Assembly (NCBI GenBank): GCA_021030915.1
Contig: JAGEMR010000028.1
Location: 62,001-126,000, forward strand
DNA from: Astrothelium macrocarpum
Taxonomy: Eukaryota > Ascomycota > Dothideomycetes > Trypetheliales > Trypetheliaceae
Reading direction: 5' to 3'
DNA length: 64,000 bases
The position numbers and the translations under genes are program-made. The notes under the pieces are model-generated. The model saw only the letters and a program-made list of their open reading frames with translations, searched no databases and was not told the DNA's origin. Shown here piece after piece: positions 54,906 through 64,000 of this stretch (the first letter of the stretch is position 1; the number at the start of each line of letters is the position of its first letter).

Positions 54906-55547
54906 ATGTGTCTCATCCGGACCTACGACGACGACATCGACTACCGCCCTCCGCGTCGCGTCATCGCCGCCGACTCCTACCCCCATCACCACTACGGCAG
55001 CCGGCGCCGACGCCGCTCCATCTCCTACTCGCCCGCGCCGCCCGTCGTCGGCGTGCGCCGCCGGTTTTCCATCTCGCCCGTGCGCTCCATCCGCGAGCGG
55101 CTCTCGCGCGTGTCCGTCGAGGAGGTGCGGCCGCGGCGGCGGCCGTCGGTGCAGGTGTCGCGGGAAGTAGTGAGCCTGCCACAGCCGCCGACGCCGCCGC
55201 CCGTGGCGCCGCGCGTGGTGCGCGAGGTCGAGGTCGTGCGCGATGGCGCCAGCTCGTTGAGCAGCGGGAGCGTCTCGGAGTTTGTGGGGTCGAGGGGGAG
55301 GAGCTATGCGACGAGTACTGTGAGGAGCTACGAGGTCCCCGCGAGGACCGACAAGGAGTATGTGGTGCAGAGGACGACGGCGGTGGATAGGAATCCGGTT
55401 CGGGCGTGGAGTCCTGTGAACTTTAATGTGGATACGTCGAAGCAGCGGAGTAGAAGTCGGTCGAGGAAACGAGAGTATTATTATGAAGATCCCAGGGGGA
55501 GTGGAGTCTATAGAAGAGGCGGAGAGAGGATTAATAGTTATTGGTAA
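54906..55547 (+). CDS. Arg/Ser-rich hypothetical protein, 213 aa
   Basis: Starts MCLIRTYDDDIDYRPPRR. Almost entirely low complexity: an Arg-rich segment with Tyr/His (PHHHYGSRRRRRSISYSPAP), RS-type stretches (SIRERLSRVS; KQRSRSRSRKREYYYED) and a Pro/Val middle. No folded domain is recognised. Basic RS-like composition suggests a nuclear or RNA-associated protein, but this is weak inference. The 5' half is very GC-rich and C-biased; from about 55230 it turns G-biased. Confidence 0.65.
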   Translation: MCLIRTYDDDIDYRPPRRVIAADSYPHHHYGSRRRRRSISYSPAPPVVGVRRRFSISPVRSIRERLSRVSVEEVRPRRRPSVQVSREVVSLPQPPTPPPVAPRVVREVEVVRDGASSLSSGSVSEFVGSRGRSYATSTVRSYEVPARTDKEYVVQRTTAVDRNPVRAWSPVNFNVDTSKQRSRSRSRKREYYYEDPRGSGVYRRGGERINSYW

Positions 55548-56130
55548 ATCGCAATGGGAAAACACAGGGATTTTGGATGACCGGTTCGGACTTGGTATAG
55601 ATGCGAGACGGGTTTTTATGAGCGTCTTTTTTTCGATGATGTCTTGAGCGATTCTGTGGGATTTATCATGTGTCTTTGGAAGATGTTTTGGCCAATGCAG
55701 TCATGATTTGCAGCATGAATTTCGTGCGCGAGTATTCTACTATGTCTGATTTATTAGGACACTTATGATTATGAGTTTTGGTAATTCGAAACGATATATA
55801 TTATACATCATGCCATTATTTGTCGCGATTCTCCTTTTGCTTTGCACATAAGTCTAGATCTATAGGAACACTCGCGATCTTGTGTCAGTATTAGAGGTGA
55901 TGGATAGAAGATCGTCAAAATGTACTCGAAAATTTGCGTGTTTTTCTAAGCGTGGAATATAATCTTTCATTGTGTGACGAACACTGGGGCGGCGCTCACA
56001 TGTGCAACACCGTGAGCTTTCATCACCTCGCCTTCACCATTTTTCTCACAACCGCGAATCTCAGACCTAATCTCCTACACTTAATGAGACAAAGCCGACG
56101 CTATGTGATGTTGTTAGGCGGCTCGACGAT
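55548..56130. other. Intergenic, upstream of synaptojanin-type gene
   Basis: No gene or RNA seen. Confidence 0.5.
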
Positions 56131-59100
56131 ATGTCTATCCGCGTACTTTTACGCGATTATCCACACCGCGCACTTGCTCTAGTAACGTCCACACATGCCT
56201 TGATATTTCGTCATCTGTCATCTGGGACGGATGGTCAGAATCTCTCATCATCGCTCAATCCGAGTCGCAATGCTTCCACAACATCATTTCAGTCTTTGCC
56301 TGGCTCAATCCACGCCACAGGCTCATCGACATCTACCAATGTTCCGCGATGTATGGTTGAGTTTCTAGAACGTGACGCAGCGGATTTGAGAGATTATCGA
56401 TCGCTGACTGGGCTTGGGTCGAATGGAGTGCATGGTACCCTTGGCTTAATGACAGTGGGAAATGATGTTTTCCTTTGTGTTGTAAATAGTGCGGCCAAAG
56501 TAGCCCAAGTCCGAGACCGGGAGATTGTTCTTCGAATCGGAAGCGTAGAATTTCATTGTTTGAATAGCTCGGATTACGATCATATACTGCATGATGAGAT
56601 CAATCCCTATCCTACAGATGACGTTGGAGAAGATGGATTCGAGCATAGATCTGGGCGCGGACATGGAGAACCACCTTTGGAACACCCAGCTCTTGCTTTG
56701 AAAAAACTATTGAGCGGCGGGAGCTTTTATTATAGCGCAGATTTCGATCTCACGAGTCGACTACAGGATAGACCAACGGATTCTGCGACTGTTGATATTG
56801 AGAGCTTAGATGCTGGATTCCTATGGAATTCACATATGATCAAACCTTTGGTGGACTTTCGCAGTCGATTACCCTTACGAGAAAAGAATGCATTGGATAA
56901 CTCCAAACTTCTCACCTCAGCTATCCGCGGCTTCGTGTCGACCATTCCTGTTCCACCATCATCATCGCCTGCAAGAAGTGCAAGAACAGGCTTACCTTCA
57001 AATCTGACAATCATCTCACGTCTGTCTTGTCGAAGAGCAGGAACGCGTTTCAACGCTCGAGGCATTGATGATGATGGCAATGTTGCCAATTATGTTCAAA
57101 CGGAAACAGTGTTTGCTACCCCAAACGGCATCTGTTTCTCCTATGTCCAAACCCGAGGTAGCGTTCCGTTGTTCTGGGAGCAATCTTCTGGTCTTCTACC
57201 AAACCAACAAAAGATTCAAATTACACGATCCACGGAAGCCACTCAGCCAGCGTTTGACAAGCATTTTGAGGAGCTTGAATCCAGCTATGGCGCTGTTCAT
57301 ATCGTCAACCTGCTAAGTAACGACAAGCCTGGAGAATTAGAATTGACGCAAAGATACCGGTATCATGTCCAACACAGCTCCGTCAACCAAAAGTCTGGAC
57401 AAAGGCTATCAGAAGAGCATGAAATGCTCAAGGAAACAGATTACGATTTTCATGCCGAAACCAGGGGTCCAAGCGGATACGAAGCAGCAAGTGGAATACG
57501 ATATTATATTCAAGAATCCGCTGAAGCCTTTGCTTATTACCTGGCTGAGGAAGTAGAAGAAAATGCCAAAACCAACGAGAAAACAGACGCAATTGCAGTC
57601 GGCAGACCAATCGTAATTCTCCAACAAGAAGGTGTTTTTCGTGTCAATTGCTTAGATTGTTTGGATCGAACAAATCTAGTCCAGACTATTATAAGTCAAA
57701 TGGCCATCGAGACATGCCTTGCCCATCGAGGAGAACGGGCATCAAATGATTTCTGGAATAGACACAGCACATTGTGGGCAGACAATGGCGATGCTCTATC
57801 TCGAATCTATGCAGGTACTGGTGCGCTCAAGTCATCCTTCACTCGGTCTGGAAAGATGTCCCTCGCGGGTGCACTTGCAGACGTGCGCAAAAGCGCGACT
57901 CGGGTATACATAAATAACTTTGCTGATAAAGGCCGACAAAATACAATTGATATGCTTTTAGGTCGACTTATGGGTCAAGCGCCGGTTTCGCTGTATGATC
58001 CACTCAACGATTACGTCCACGCAGAACTCAATAGACGTGCCTCAGATTACTCGTCTAGCAAATCAATATATATATGGGTTGGGACGTTTAATCTGAATGG
58101 TCGTGGTCAAGGCGTTTCTGAAGACTTGTCACCCTGGTTGTGCCCACCGGTAGATGCTACGCAGGAACAGCCCGAGATCGTGGCTGTAGGCTTCCAGGAA
58201 ATTGTTGAGCTCAGTCCGCAACAAATCATGTCAACTGACCCTTCTCGAAGACAGGCATGGGAATCTGTTGTCAAGAGAACTTTGAATGAAAATGCACGCA
58301 AGCGAGGGACAGAGGAGTATGTCATTCTACGAGGGGGCCAGCTTGTCGGCGCTTCTCTATCCATTTTTGTCAAAGCGAGTCAGCTTAAATATATCAAAAA
58401 TGTAGAGGGAAGCCTGAAGAAGACTGGAATGTCTGGCATTGCGGGCAACAAAGGGGCCGTCGCCATTCGCATGGACTACGCAAATACCACAATCTGCTTT
58501 GTCACCGCTCACTTGGCCGCCGGCTTTGCCAATTATGAAGAGAGAAACCGCGACTTCAGGACCATCAACGAGGGTTTGCGATTCCAACGCAACAGATCGA
58601 TTAATGACCATGACGCTATCATTTGGCTTGGCGACTTCAATTATCGTATTGGCCTGGGCGATGAAAAGGTGCGAAAGCTGGTAGAGATTGGCGATCTTGA
58701 GACGCTGTATCAGAATGATCAACTCAATTTGCAAATGGTTGCTGGACTGTCGTTTCCTTACTATTCGGAAGCTCGAATAACGTTTAACCCAACTTACAAA
58801 TACGATCTCGGCGTTGATCAGTACGACACTTCAGAGAAGCAACGCATACCAGCATGGACAGATCGAATCTTGCGCAAAGGCGATATACTACGACAAATCA
58901 ACTACAATGCGGCGCCTCTAAGATTCTCAGACCATCGGCCCGTATATGCAACTTTCAATTGTATTGTGAGCATCATTGATGAGGCGAAGAAAGAGCAGAT
59001 TAGTAAAGATCTATACTCGGCGCGTCGTGGTAGTGTTGGCAACATGATTAGTATGGGCGATTCCCAAGACAGCGAAGACGAAGATCTCATCGACTACGAG

Positions 59101-59841
59101 TCTATACAACCAGGGCTTCCACCAGCAAGTTCGGATCGACGGAAATGGTGGCTTGATAACGGTATGCCGGCTCGTTCTACCCTAAAGCCTCCAAGCAAAG
59201 ATCACATACCTAATCCGAACCGGCCTTCGAATCCTTTTACACCATCCCCAGAGCCTGACTGGGTCAAAGTGGAAAGACCGTCAGACGACCTGGCGAGGAC
59301 TCGTTCGTGGCAACTCGATGGAACCTCAGACGCAAGACCGCCTCAGCCGCCCAGAAATCCATCGTTGGCAAAAGTTTCGGCACCCAAAATTTCTCAGAAC
59401 AATGGCACAGCACAATCCCTACTCGATCGCTCCCATTCAATCTCGTCCATGGCCTCAGATCATGCCAGCATCCTCTCCAGACAGTCAAGCCGAAAGCCAG
59501 CTCCTCCTGTTCCTAACAAACCCAAGAATCTCAGCTCTCCCAATACCGAACCTGCCTCACCCATTGCCTCAACCGCATCCGATACTCAGCTTCCACCTTT
59601 GGAGAGATCGGTGTCTTCCCTCCAAAGCATTCCGACTCCGCCTCCGCCACGAAGAGCCAATGCTGGCGTATCGCGACAGAGCTCAGCGCAACCACAGACG
59701 GCCCCGGCGGTTTTGCGACAGCCATTCGAGCAGGAGGAGAAGGCACCACGGCTTCCGCCGAGGAGACGGACGGATGAGGATCTGCTTGGTATGGATGGAA
59801 ATGAGCAGGTTGGGAACTGGAGACCTCTGCAGCCGCGATAG
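56131..59841 (+). CDS. Synaptojanin-type inositol polyphosphate 5-phosphatase (Inp51/52/53 family)
   Basis: A 1,236-aa intronless protein. The N-terminal Sac domain (to about residue 560) keeps the catalytic CX5R(T) motif in RVNCLDCLDRTNLVQTIIS, so phosphatase activity toward PI monophosphates is plausible. The 5-phosphatase domain (about 640-950) has WVGTFNLNG, GFQEIVEL, GNKGAVAIRM, TAHLAAGFANYEERN, WLGDFNYRI, AWTDRILRKGD and FSDHRPVYATF, the full active-site set. The remaining 280 residues are Pro/Ser-rich with PxxP runs (RKPAPPVPNKPK; TPPPPRRAN), likely SH3 partners in actin-patch endocytosis. It lowers PI(4,5)P2 at the plasma membrane and endosomes. Confidence 0.95.
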   Translation: MSIRVLLRDYPHRALALVTSTHALIFRHLSSGTDGQNLSSSLNPSRNASTTSFQSLPGSIHATGSSTSTNVPRCMVEFLERDAADLRDYRSLTGLGSNGVHGTLGLMTVGNDVFLCVVNSAAKVAQVRDREIVLRIGSVEFHCLNSSDYDHILHDEINPYPTDDVGEDGFEHRSGRGHGEPPLEHPALALKKLLSGGSFYYSADFDLTSRLQDRPTDSATVDIESLDAGFLWNSHMIKPLVDFRSRLPLREKNALDNSKLLTSAIRGFVSTIPVPPSSSPARSARTGLPSNLTIISRLSCRRAGTRFNARGIDDDGNVANYVQTETVFATPNGICFSYVQTRGSVPLFWEQSSGLLPNQQKIQITRSTEATQPAFDKHFEELESSYGAVHIVNLLSNDKPGELELTQRYRYHVQHSSVNQKSGQRLSEEHEMLKETDYDFHAETRGPSGYEAASGIRYYIQESAEAFAYYLAEEVEENAKTNEKTDAIAVGRPIVILQQEGVFRVNCLDCLDRTNLVQTIISQMAIETCLAHRGERASNDFWNRHSTLWADNGDALSRIYAGTGALKSSFTRSGKMSLAGALADVRKSATRVYINNFADKGRQNTIDMLLGRLMGQAPVSLYDPLNDYVHAELNRRASDYSSSKSIYIWVGTFNLNGRGQGVSEDLSPWLCPPVDATQEQPEIVAVGFQEIVELSPQQIMSTDPSRRQAWESVVKRTLNENARKRGTEEYVILRGGQLVGASLSIFVKASQLKYIKNVEGSLKKTGMSGIAGNKGAVAIRMDYANTTICFVTAHLAAGFANYEERNRDFRTINEGLRFQRNRSINDHDAIIWLGDFNYRIGLGDEKVRKLVEIGDLETLYQNDQLNLQMVAGLSFPYYSEARITFNPTYKYDLGVDQYDTSEKQRIPAWTDRILRKGDILRQINYNAAPLRFSDHRPVYATFNCIVSIIDEAKKEQISKDLYSARRGSVGNMISMGDSQDSEDEDLIDYESIQPGLPPASSDRRKWWLDNGMPARSTLKPPSKDHIPNPNRPSNPFTPSPEPDWVKVERPSDDLARTRSWQLDGTSDARPPQPPRNPSLAKVSAPKISQNNGTAQSLLDRSHSISSMASDHASILSRQSSRKPAPPVPNKPKNLSSPNTEPASPIASTASDTQLPPLERSVSSLQSIPTPPPPRRANAGVSRQSSAQPQTAPAVLRQPFEQEEKAPRLPPRRRTDEDLLGMDGNEQVGNWRPLQPR

Positions 59842-60890
59842 GTGGGTTCAAGGGTGTGTCACATTTGGTGCATAGCGTATGTGCATGGCGTCATTCGAAG
59901 GGGGCGTGGATGGGGAACAACTGTAGAGATAGATGCATAGCTTATGGCATAGCAGAAAATGGGAAACGGAGTGAATGATTATGATTTTAGCTATTGGTTC
60001 GCTATTTACATTTGCAATTCAAGTCATAACTCTATCGTCTTTGATATCTTACAATATAATGACACTTACTGCAGCTATTCCGTGCTCCATCAGTGTCTCT
60101 TTGTCCAAAAAGCGGCATCACGTCTAAAAAGGTTCAAAGTAGCATTCGCTTCTCCCAATGCCCTTGGCTGCGTTGTATGTCTCTTCTGATAATGGGCGAG
60201 CCTCGCTTGAATGGTCTGTCGGAGGCTATGCACTTCAGTGACTTAGCGTAGACCTTCTCTTGGATTTCCGCCTCTTTAGGATGTTCCTCCCATTTCTGGT
60301 CCTGATACGACCCAAGAAACCATGCCGCCGCTTGCGGACGAAATGTGAGGGCCGAAAGGTATTTCGTGGACCACCGAGGTGGGCGGTACTTGAGAATGGG
60401 CGGGTTTGACCTTGAGAAAAAAGCGATGATGGAGCACAGTTCAGTGATGAAGCGCTCTGGGCCGGCTGGGTCTGTTGTAGTGTCGCTTGAGATAGACGTC
60501 GAGAGAATAATAATCTAATGAATTGTGAGTGGGACGATAGTCGGACGGCAAGGGAGGTTGAAATACATTTGAGGTTGGGATGATGGCTTTTCTCTCGCCT
60601 GAGCCAAAGATCGGAAGAGTAATTGAGGTCGCCAGGTAGTACGTAGACAGCGCAAACACGGCATTATAAGTGGTTTACGGCTTAAATATTACGATTTGAT
60701 GGTCAAGTTCGAAATGCACAAAGACTCCAAGAGGTCCGAGCTCCCAAAAAGTTTACGAACTTGACATGCGCATTGAGGACCCCGCTAGTCTTTTCCGCAT
60801 TGCCATTCACACACGAATCGTAGAAAAACTCCTTCTGTCCAGGAACTTCCAGACGATCTACGTGTGCGCTCATGCCTAATTTTCGTGGCA
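59842..60890. other. Intergenic between phosphatase and Lys-rich gene
   Basis: No supported gene. Two short minus-strand frames (60441-60659, and 60703 to about 60873) look somewhat protein-like but could not be spliced together convincingly. Confidence 0.4.
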
Positions 60891-62324
60891 ATGGCGTCCC
60901 GCGACCAAGACCGCCTGCAAATCTATCCGCCTACTCATCTCCATCGCTCGATTCCTCTGTCACTTCAAGATGCTCAGGCCCATATTGCAAATTATCTTGC
61001 TCTCGCAGATATGCGTGAGAATACTCATCTTCATCCGGATGCACAAATCACATCTTCGGGCATAAATCGCGGCAGTTCTGCGGGAAACACTGGCGGTTTG
61101 ATTCTCACACACTTGCGACGTGTTCAGAAGGGATTGAATGGGGAGAAAATAGAGCTTGATCCAAAACTGTTTGATGAGGAATGGGAAGACGATACTGGGG
61201 AAAAAGCATCAGAAGATACCAGACTTGACACTCTGATAGCAAAGGGCGGCTATAGCACTGACAACCGTGCTAGTGAGGACAATGCTGGGAGCAAGAAGAA
61301 TAAGAGAAAGCGAGGAGAGGGGTCGGAGTCACAAGGGAATGGGGTGGTTTCGCCAGATTCATCACGGCAGCAGAAAAAACCTCGAGTCGACGCACAACAG
61401 AACAACCATGGACAGCCAGACGATACAGAAGGTTGGCAGACGATGGAAAGCTATCAGCGGGAGATGGAAGAAGAAGGCGAAGAGGAAGGTGACCTTGGAC
61501 GAAGGCACAATTTCAGACAGCAGACCGTGCCCGAGCCAGAGATCCAAGATACAGAAATGCAGGTGGAGGCAGGAGCTACACAAGAAATAGATAGCGTGGT
61601 ACAGAAGGATTTGCAGGCCGGAAAGGAGAAAGCAAAGAAGAAACGGAAGAGGATAGAAGAGGATGAACCAAAGGGGATCGATGTAAAATCCCAGGATGAC
61701 GCAACAAAAGATGCGGCCGAGGAACAGAGAAAGACGAAGAAGGCCAAGACTGATTCTACGGAATGGTCATTCGAAAGTCTAAAAAATCAGCCCAGCACCG
61801 GAAATGAAAGTCACAATCCAGCCGAACAGACTTCTCCAGAGAATCAAGCCAAAGACGCCAAAGAAGCCAAACAGACCAAAAAGGCCCGAAAGGAGAAAGC
61901 AGAGAAAAAGGAGAAGAGCTCAAAAAAGTCCAAACCCCAACCACCAGATCTCCCAAGCAACCCACCAAGCAACCCTCCACCTCCCCCCAGCAAACCCACA
62001 TCTTCCTCCTCATCCTCCTCCCCCATCCCCCCACCACCCCACCCACCACAGCCCAGCACCACCTCGCCCCAACCCCAAGCAACCACAGCCGACCCGCCGC
62101 CGCCGCCCGCCAACCCGCCCGCGGACCAAGCCACCCCTCCACGCAAGCCCCCCCGCGAAGCATCCCCCGATCTCTCGGCGCTGATGCGGCAGTCGCTGCA
62201 GCGCAAGACGCCCATCCCGCCGCCGCGGCCGCCCGCGGAGAAGATGACCAAGACGGAGCGGCGGCGGGCGCGCGCCGCCAAGTTGCTGGCGAAGGATGGG
62301 GTGGTGAATGGGTGGGGAAAGTAG
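60891..62324 (+). CDS. Lys/Glu-rich hypothetical nuclear-type protein, 477 aa
   Basis: Starts MASRDQDRLQIYPPTHLHRS. The first 110 residues look folded and conserved in style (NTGGLILTHLRRVQKGLNGE). The rest is disordered: an acidic middle, then many Lys-rich runs (KAKKKRKRIEEDEPK, KTKKAKTD, KKARKEKAEKKEKSSKKSK) that could act as nuclear/nucleolar signals, then a Pro/Ser-rich stretch and a basic C-terminus (KTERRRARAAKLLAKDG). No known domain; the composition resembles ribosome-biogenesis or transcription-associated proteins, which is inference only. The coding end, 61.9-62.3 kb, is extremely C-rich and then G-rich past the stop. Confidence 0.7.
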   Translation: MASRDQDRLQIYPPTHLHRSIPLSLQDAQAHIANYLALADMRENTHLHPDAQITSSGINRGSSAGNTGGLILTHLRRVQKGLNGEKIELDPKLFDEEWEDDTGEKASEDTRLDTLIAKGGYSTDNRASEDNAGSKKNKRKRGEGSESQGNGVVSPDSSRQQKKPRVDAQQNNHGQPDDTEGWQTMESYQREMEEEGEEEGDLGRRHNFRQQTVPEPEIQDTEMQVEAGATQEIDSVVQKDLQAGKEKAKKKRKRIEEDEPKGIDVKSQDDATKDAAEEQRKTKKAKTDSTEWSFESLKNQPSTGNESHNPAEQTSPENQAKDAKEAKQTKKARKEKAEKKEKSSKKSKPQPPDLPSNPPSNPPPPPSKPTSSSSSSSPIPPPPHPPQPSTTSPQPQATTADPPPPPANPPADQATPPRKPPREASPDLSALMRQSLQRKTPIPPPRPPAEKMTKTERRRARAAKLLAKDGVVNGWGK

Positions 62325-62660
62325 AGTGGGGGGTGAGATGGAGGGAGGGGGGGAGAGTGTCGTGCCCGGGGAAGGAAGGGGGGTGGGGGGTTTGATGATG
62401 TGGGCGTGGTAAGTGCCTGGAGTACGCTGGGCTGGGCTGGGATACTGGTATATGGAAAAAGCTTTGCTTGAGATGGGTTTTGATTTCCCGGAAAATCAGA
62501 TGTCGAGATTTTTTGTTGGGTAGCGCCGCGGGGTGCATATTGTACATAGATTCCGACCTGCTACATACAAACTCCATGATCAAGAAACCCTTTTTGGCCA
62601 TACAAATTTCCTTCCATCCCCTTTTCCACCGACACCGTACCCACGGGTAAATTTGCCCTC
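62325..62660. other. Convergent intergenic, G-rich left part
   Basis: 62325-62460 is almost purely G-biased on the + strand; for example, 62341-62400 has 37 G and 4 C. Then ordinary sequence up to the STE24 stop codon. Confidence 0.6.
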
Positions 62661-63979
62661 TCACAACTCCCTCCCACTTGCGCGATCCGCCTTGGTGTAC
62701 GCATCGAGATCACCATCGGCGTCCTTGGTGGCTGTTGTGGCGCTACCCTTCTGTTGCTCCCAGCCGATAGCGCGCAGGCGTTCCGTCAAGATCGGGTGCG
62801 AGTAGTGGTAGCTGGAATAGATCCAATCGGCGTCCATGGTGGAGAGATTCTGGATTTGGAGTTTGATGAGGGAGCGACCGAGGTCGTAGGAGTAGTTGAG
62901 GCGCTTGGAGAAGGCATCTGTAGGGTTCGAAGTGTTAGTAAAGAGGAATTGTGATTTGAGATGGAGAAATTTGGAGAGTGGGCGGCTTGGCTAAGGGAAG
63001 TGATGGGGTACGGGGAGGGGACAGGGGAGAACTAACCAGCTTCGTATTCGTATTTGCGAGTGAGCATGTGCATGAGGAGTTGGATGACGGGTTCGGTAGG
63101 ACTGAGAATGCCGTTGAAGAGGATGAGGCCAATGATGACGGGTTGGTCTTTGGTGAAGCCAAAGTCGGTATACATGCTCTTATTCCTAATGAAGACAGAG
63201 AACAACAGGAATATGTAGAAAGTCTGCACTTGACTGATTAAAAGAAGTCGAGGCACGTGTCCCAGGCTCCAGTGTCCGAGTTCGTGAGCAAGGACAGCCT
63301 CAACCTCGCGATCCTCGGATTTTTCAAGCAGGGTATCATAGAGGACGATTTTCTTTTTGAGAAAGGGAAGGCCAGTAAAGTAAGCATTGCTGTGAGCACT
63401 TCGTTTGCTGCCATCGATGACTTGGAGTTCGGAAAGAGGAAAGTTCAACTTTGCGGCCAATGCTTCAACCTTTTCGCGTAGCGGTCCAGGCTCTAGAGGA
63501 GTGAGCTTATTGAATAAGGGCACGATGAAAACAGGGTAGATTGTCACGCCAATGATTTGGACAGCAAGCATGAACAGCCAAATGTAATAAAAGAACACGT
63601 CGCCGGTACGCTGGATGATCCATAGGAATGCGCTGCCGATAGGAACACCAAATGCAATGCCCAGAGCCTGACCTTTGAGCATGTCCGTAATCCAGAGACT
63701 CAATGTTTGTTTATTAAATCCATAGTGTTCTTCCAAGACAAAGGTGTGGTAATACGAGAATGGCAGCGATAGGATTGTCTCAGCGAGTGAATATGCAAAA
63801 ATGAAGAGCAGCGACTGTGTGATTTCCCCCCTCCAATTGGCAGGGAGAATGTAAGTCAGGCCCAAGCCCGCAAGTGACCAGAGTTTTGGGTAGAGATCAT
63901 AATAAATGATTGCCATTTCTTTCGCTTGACCCCATATTCCCGACACGAGACCGAACTTTGCTTTGGCACGTCCGTAAGC
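62661..63979 (-). CDS. STE24: CAAX prenyl protease Ste24, 5' truncated by window end
   Basis: Exons 63979-63037 and 62917-62661 are visible, 399 aa; the ..CCTCAG acceptor just upstream of 63979 shows that earlier exons lie beyond the window. Intron 62918-63036 joins KYEYEAG to DAFSKRLNYSYD; the codon at the join becomes Asp. Several membrane helices are visible (FFYYIWLFMLAVQIIGVTIY; SLLFIFAYSLAETILSLPF). Zinc metalloprotease motif HELGHW lies in VEAVLAHELGHWSLGH, and the third ligand Glu in the RKYEYEAD segment. It cleaves prenylated CAAX proteins, including a-factor-type pheromones, in the ER and inner nuclear membrane. The C-terminus is short and hydrophilic (ASGREL end). Confidence 0.95.
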
Positions 63980-64000
63980 CTGAGGACACATATCAGTCTT

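Noticed and set aside
54759..55565. 268-codon antisense frame over the Arg-rich gene
   Set aside because: GC-rich shadow; no conserved features, and the sense frame has a coherent RS-type protein.
60441..60873. Possible two-exon minus-strand small gene (60703-60873 plus 60441-60659)
   Set aside because: The downstream frame has a stop just after the only plausible acceptor, so the pieces cannot be joined; only weak protein-like character.

Overview
This is nuclear DNA of a filamentous ascomycete (Pezizomycotina). Introns are short (about 47-195 bp), with GT..AG ends and CTAAC/CTGAC branch sites. The housekeeping genes have the typical filamentous-fungal form, and two transposons have decayed by substitution into AT-rich islands. 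I cannot name the species. Both ends of the window cut a gene: a BAR-PH-ArfGAP gene on the left and a Ste24 CAAX protease on the right.

Layout. 1-2.6 kb: ArfGAP. 3.0-4.8 kb: a complete but dead Fot1/pogo-type transposon. 5.6-7.1 kb: MFS transporter. 8.6-9.6 kb: hypothetical gene. 10.3-11.6 kb: an intact intronless ORF resembling partitivirus capsid proteins, followed by a broken glutathione S-transferase. 12.8-22.6 kb: core genes SPP2 (spliceosome), CCT2 (chaperonin, divergent from SPP2), IRE1 (unfolded-protein sensor) and SAD1 (tri-snRNP). 23.6-27.2 kb: PSH1-like RING E3 ligase. 28.3-29.6 kb: 2-oxoglutarate dioxygenase-like gene. 31.6-32.1 kb: tiny four-exon COX23. 33.5-35.2 kb: membrane dipeptidase. 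35.4-37.4 kb: CDC6. 38.9-42.6 kb: MSH3. 43.2-44.1 kb: F-box-like gene. 46.3-48.9 kb: two orphan genes in tandem. 49.7-53.2 kb: a 3.5-kb Tc1-like element. 53.6-54.2 kb: DUF3602-type gene. 54.9-55.5 kb: Arg-rich protein. 56.1-59.8 kb: synaptojanin-type phosphatase. 60.9-62.3 kb: Lys-rich orphan. 62.7-64 kb: STE24.

Most genes are unlinked housekeeping functions. CDC6 and MSH3 both have ACGCG-type (MBF/MCB-like) motifs upstream, which would fit shared G1/S control.

Three signals stand out. (1) The Tc1-like element carries two convergent genes, and the start codon of each lies inside the long terminal inverted repeat, so the repeat seems to supply both promoters. The second gene (at least 400 codons, unrecognised) is readable in a single frame. 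(2) At least seven short GC-rich peaks switch abruptly from C-rich to G-rich on the + strand, usually over gene 3' ends and running into non-coding DNA. (3) Cytosines surviving in the decayed transposons sit mostly in TpC, and CpA is not depleted, unlike classical RIP.
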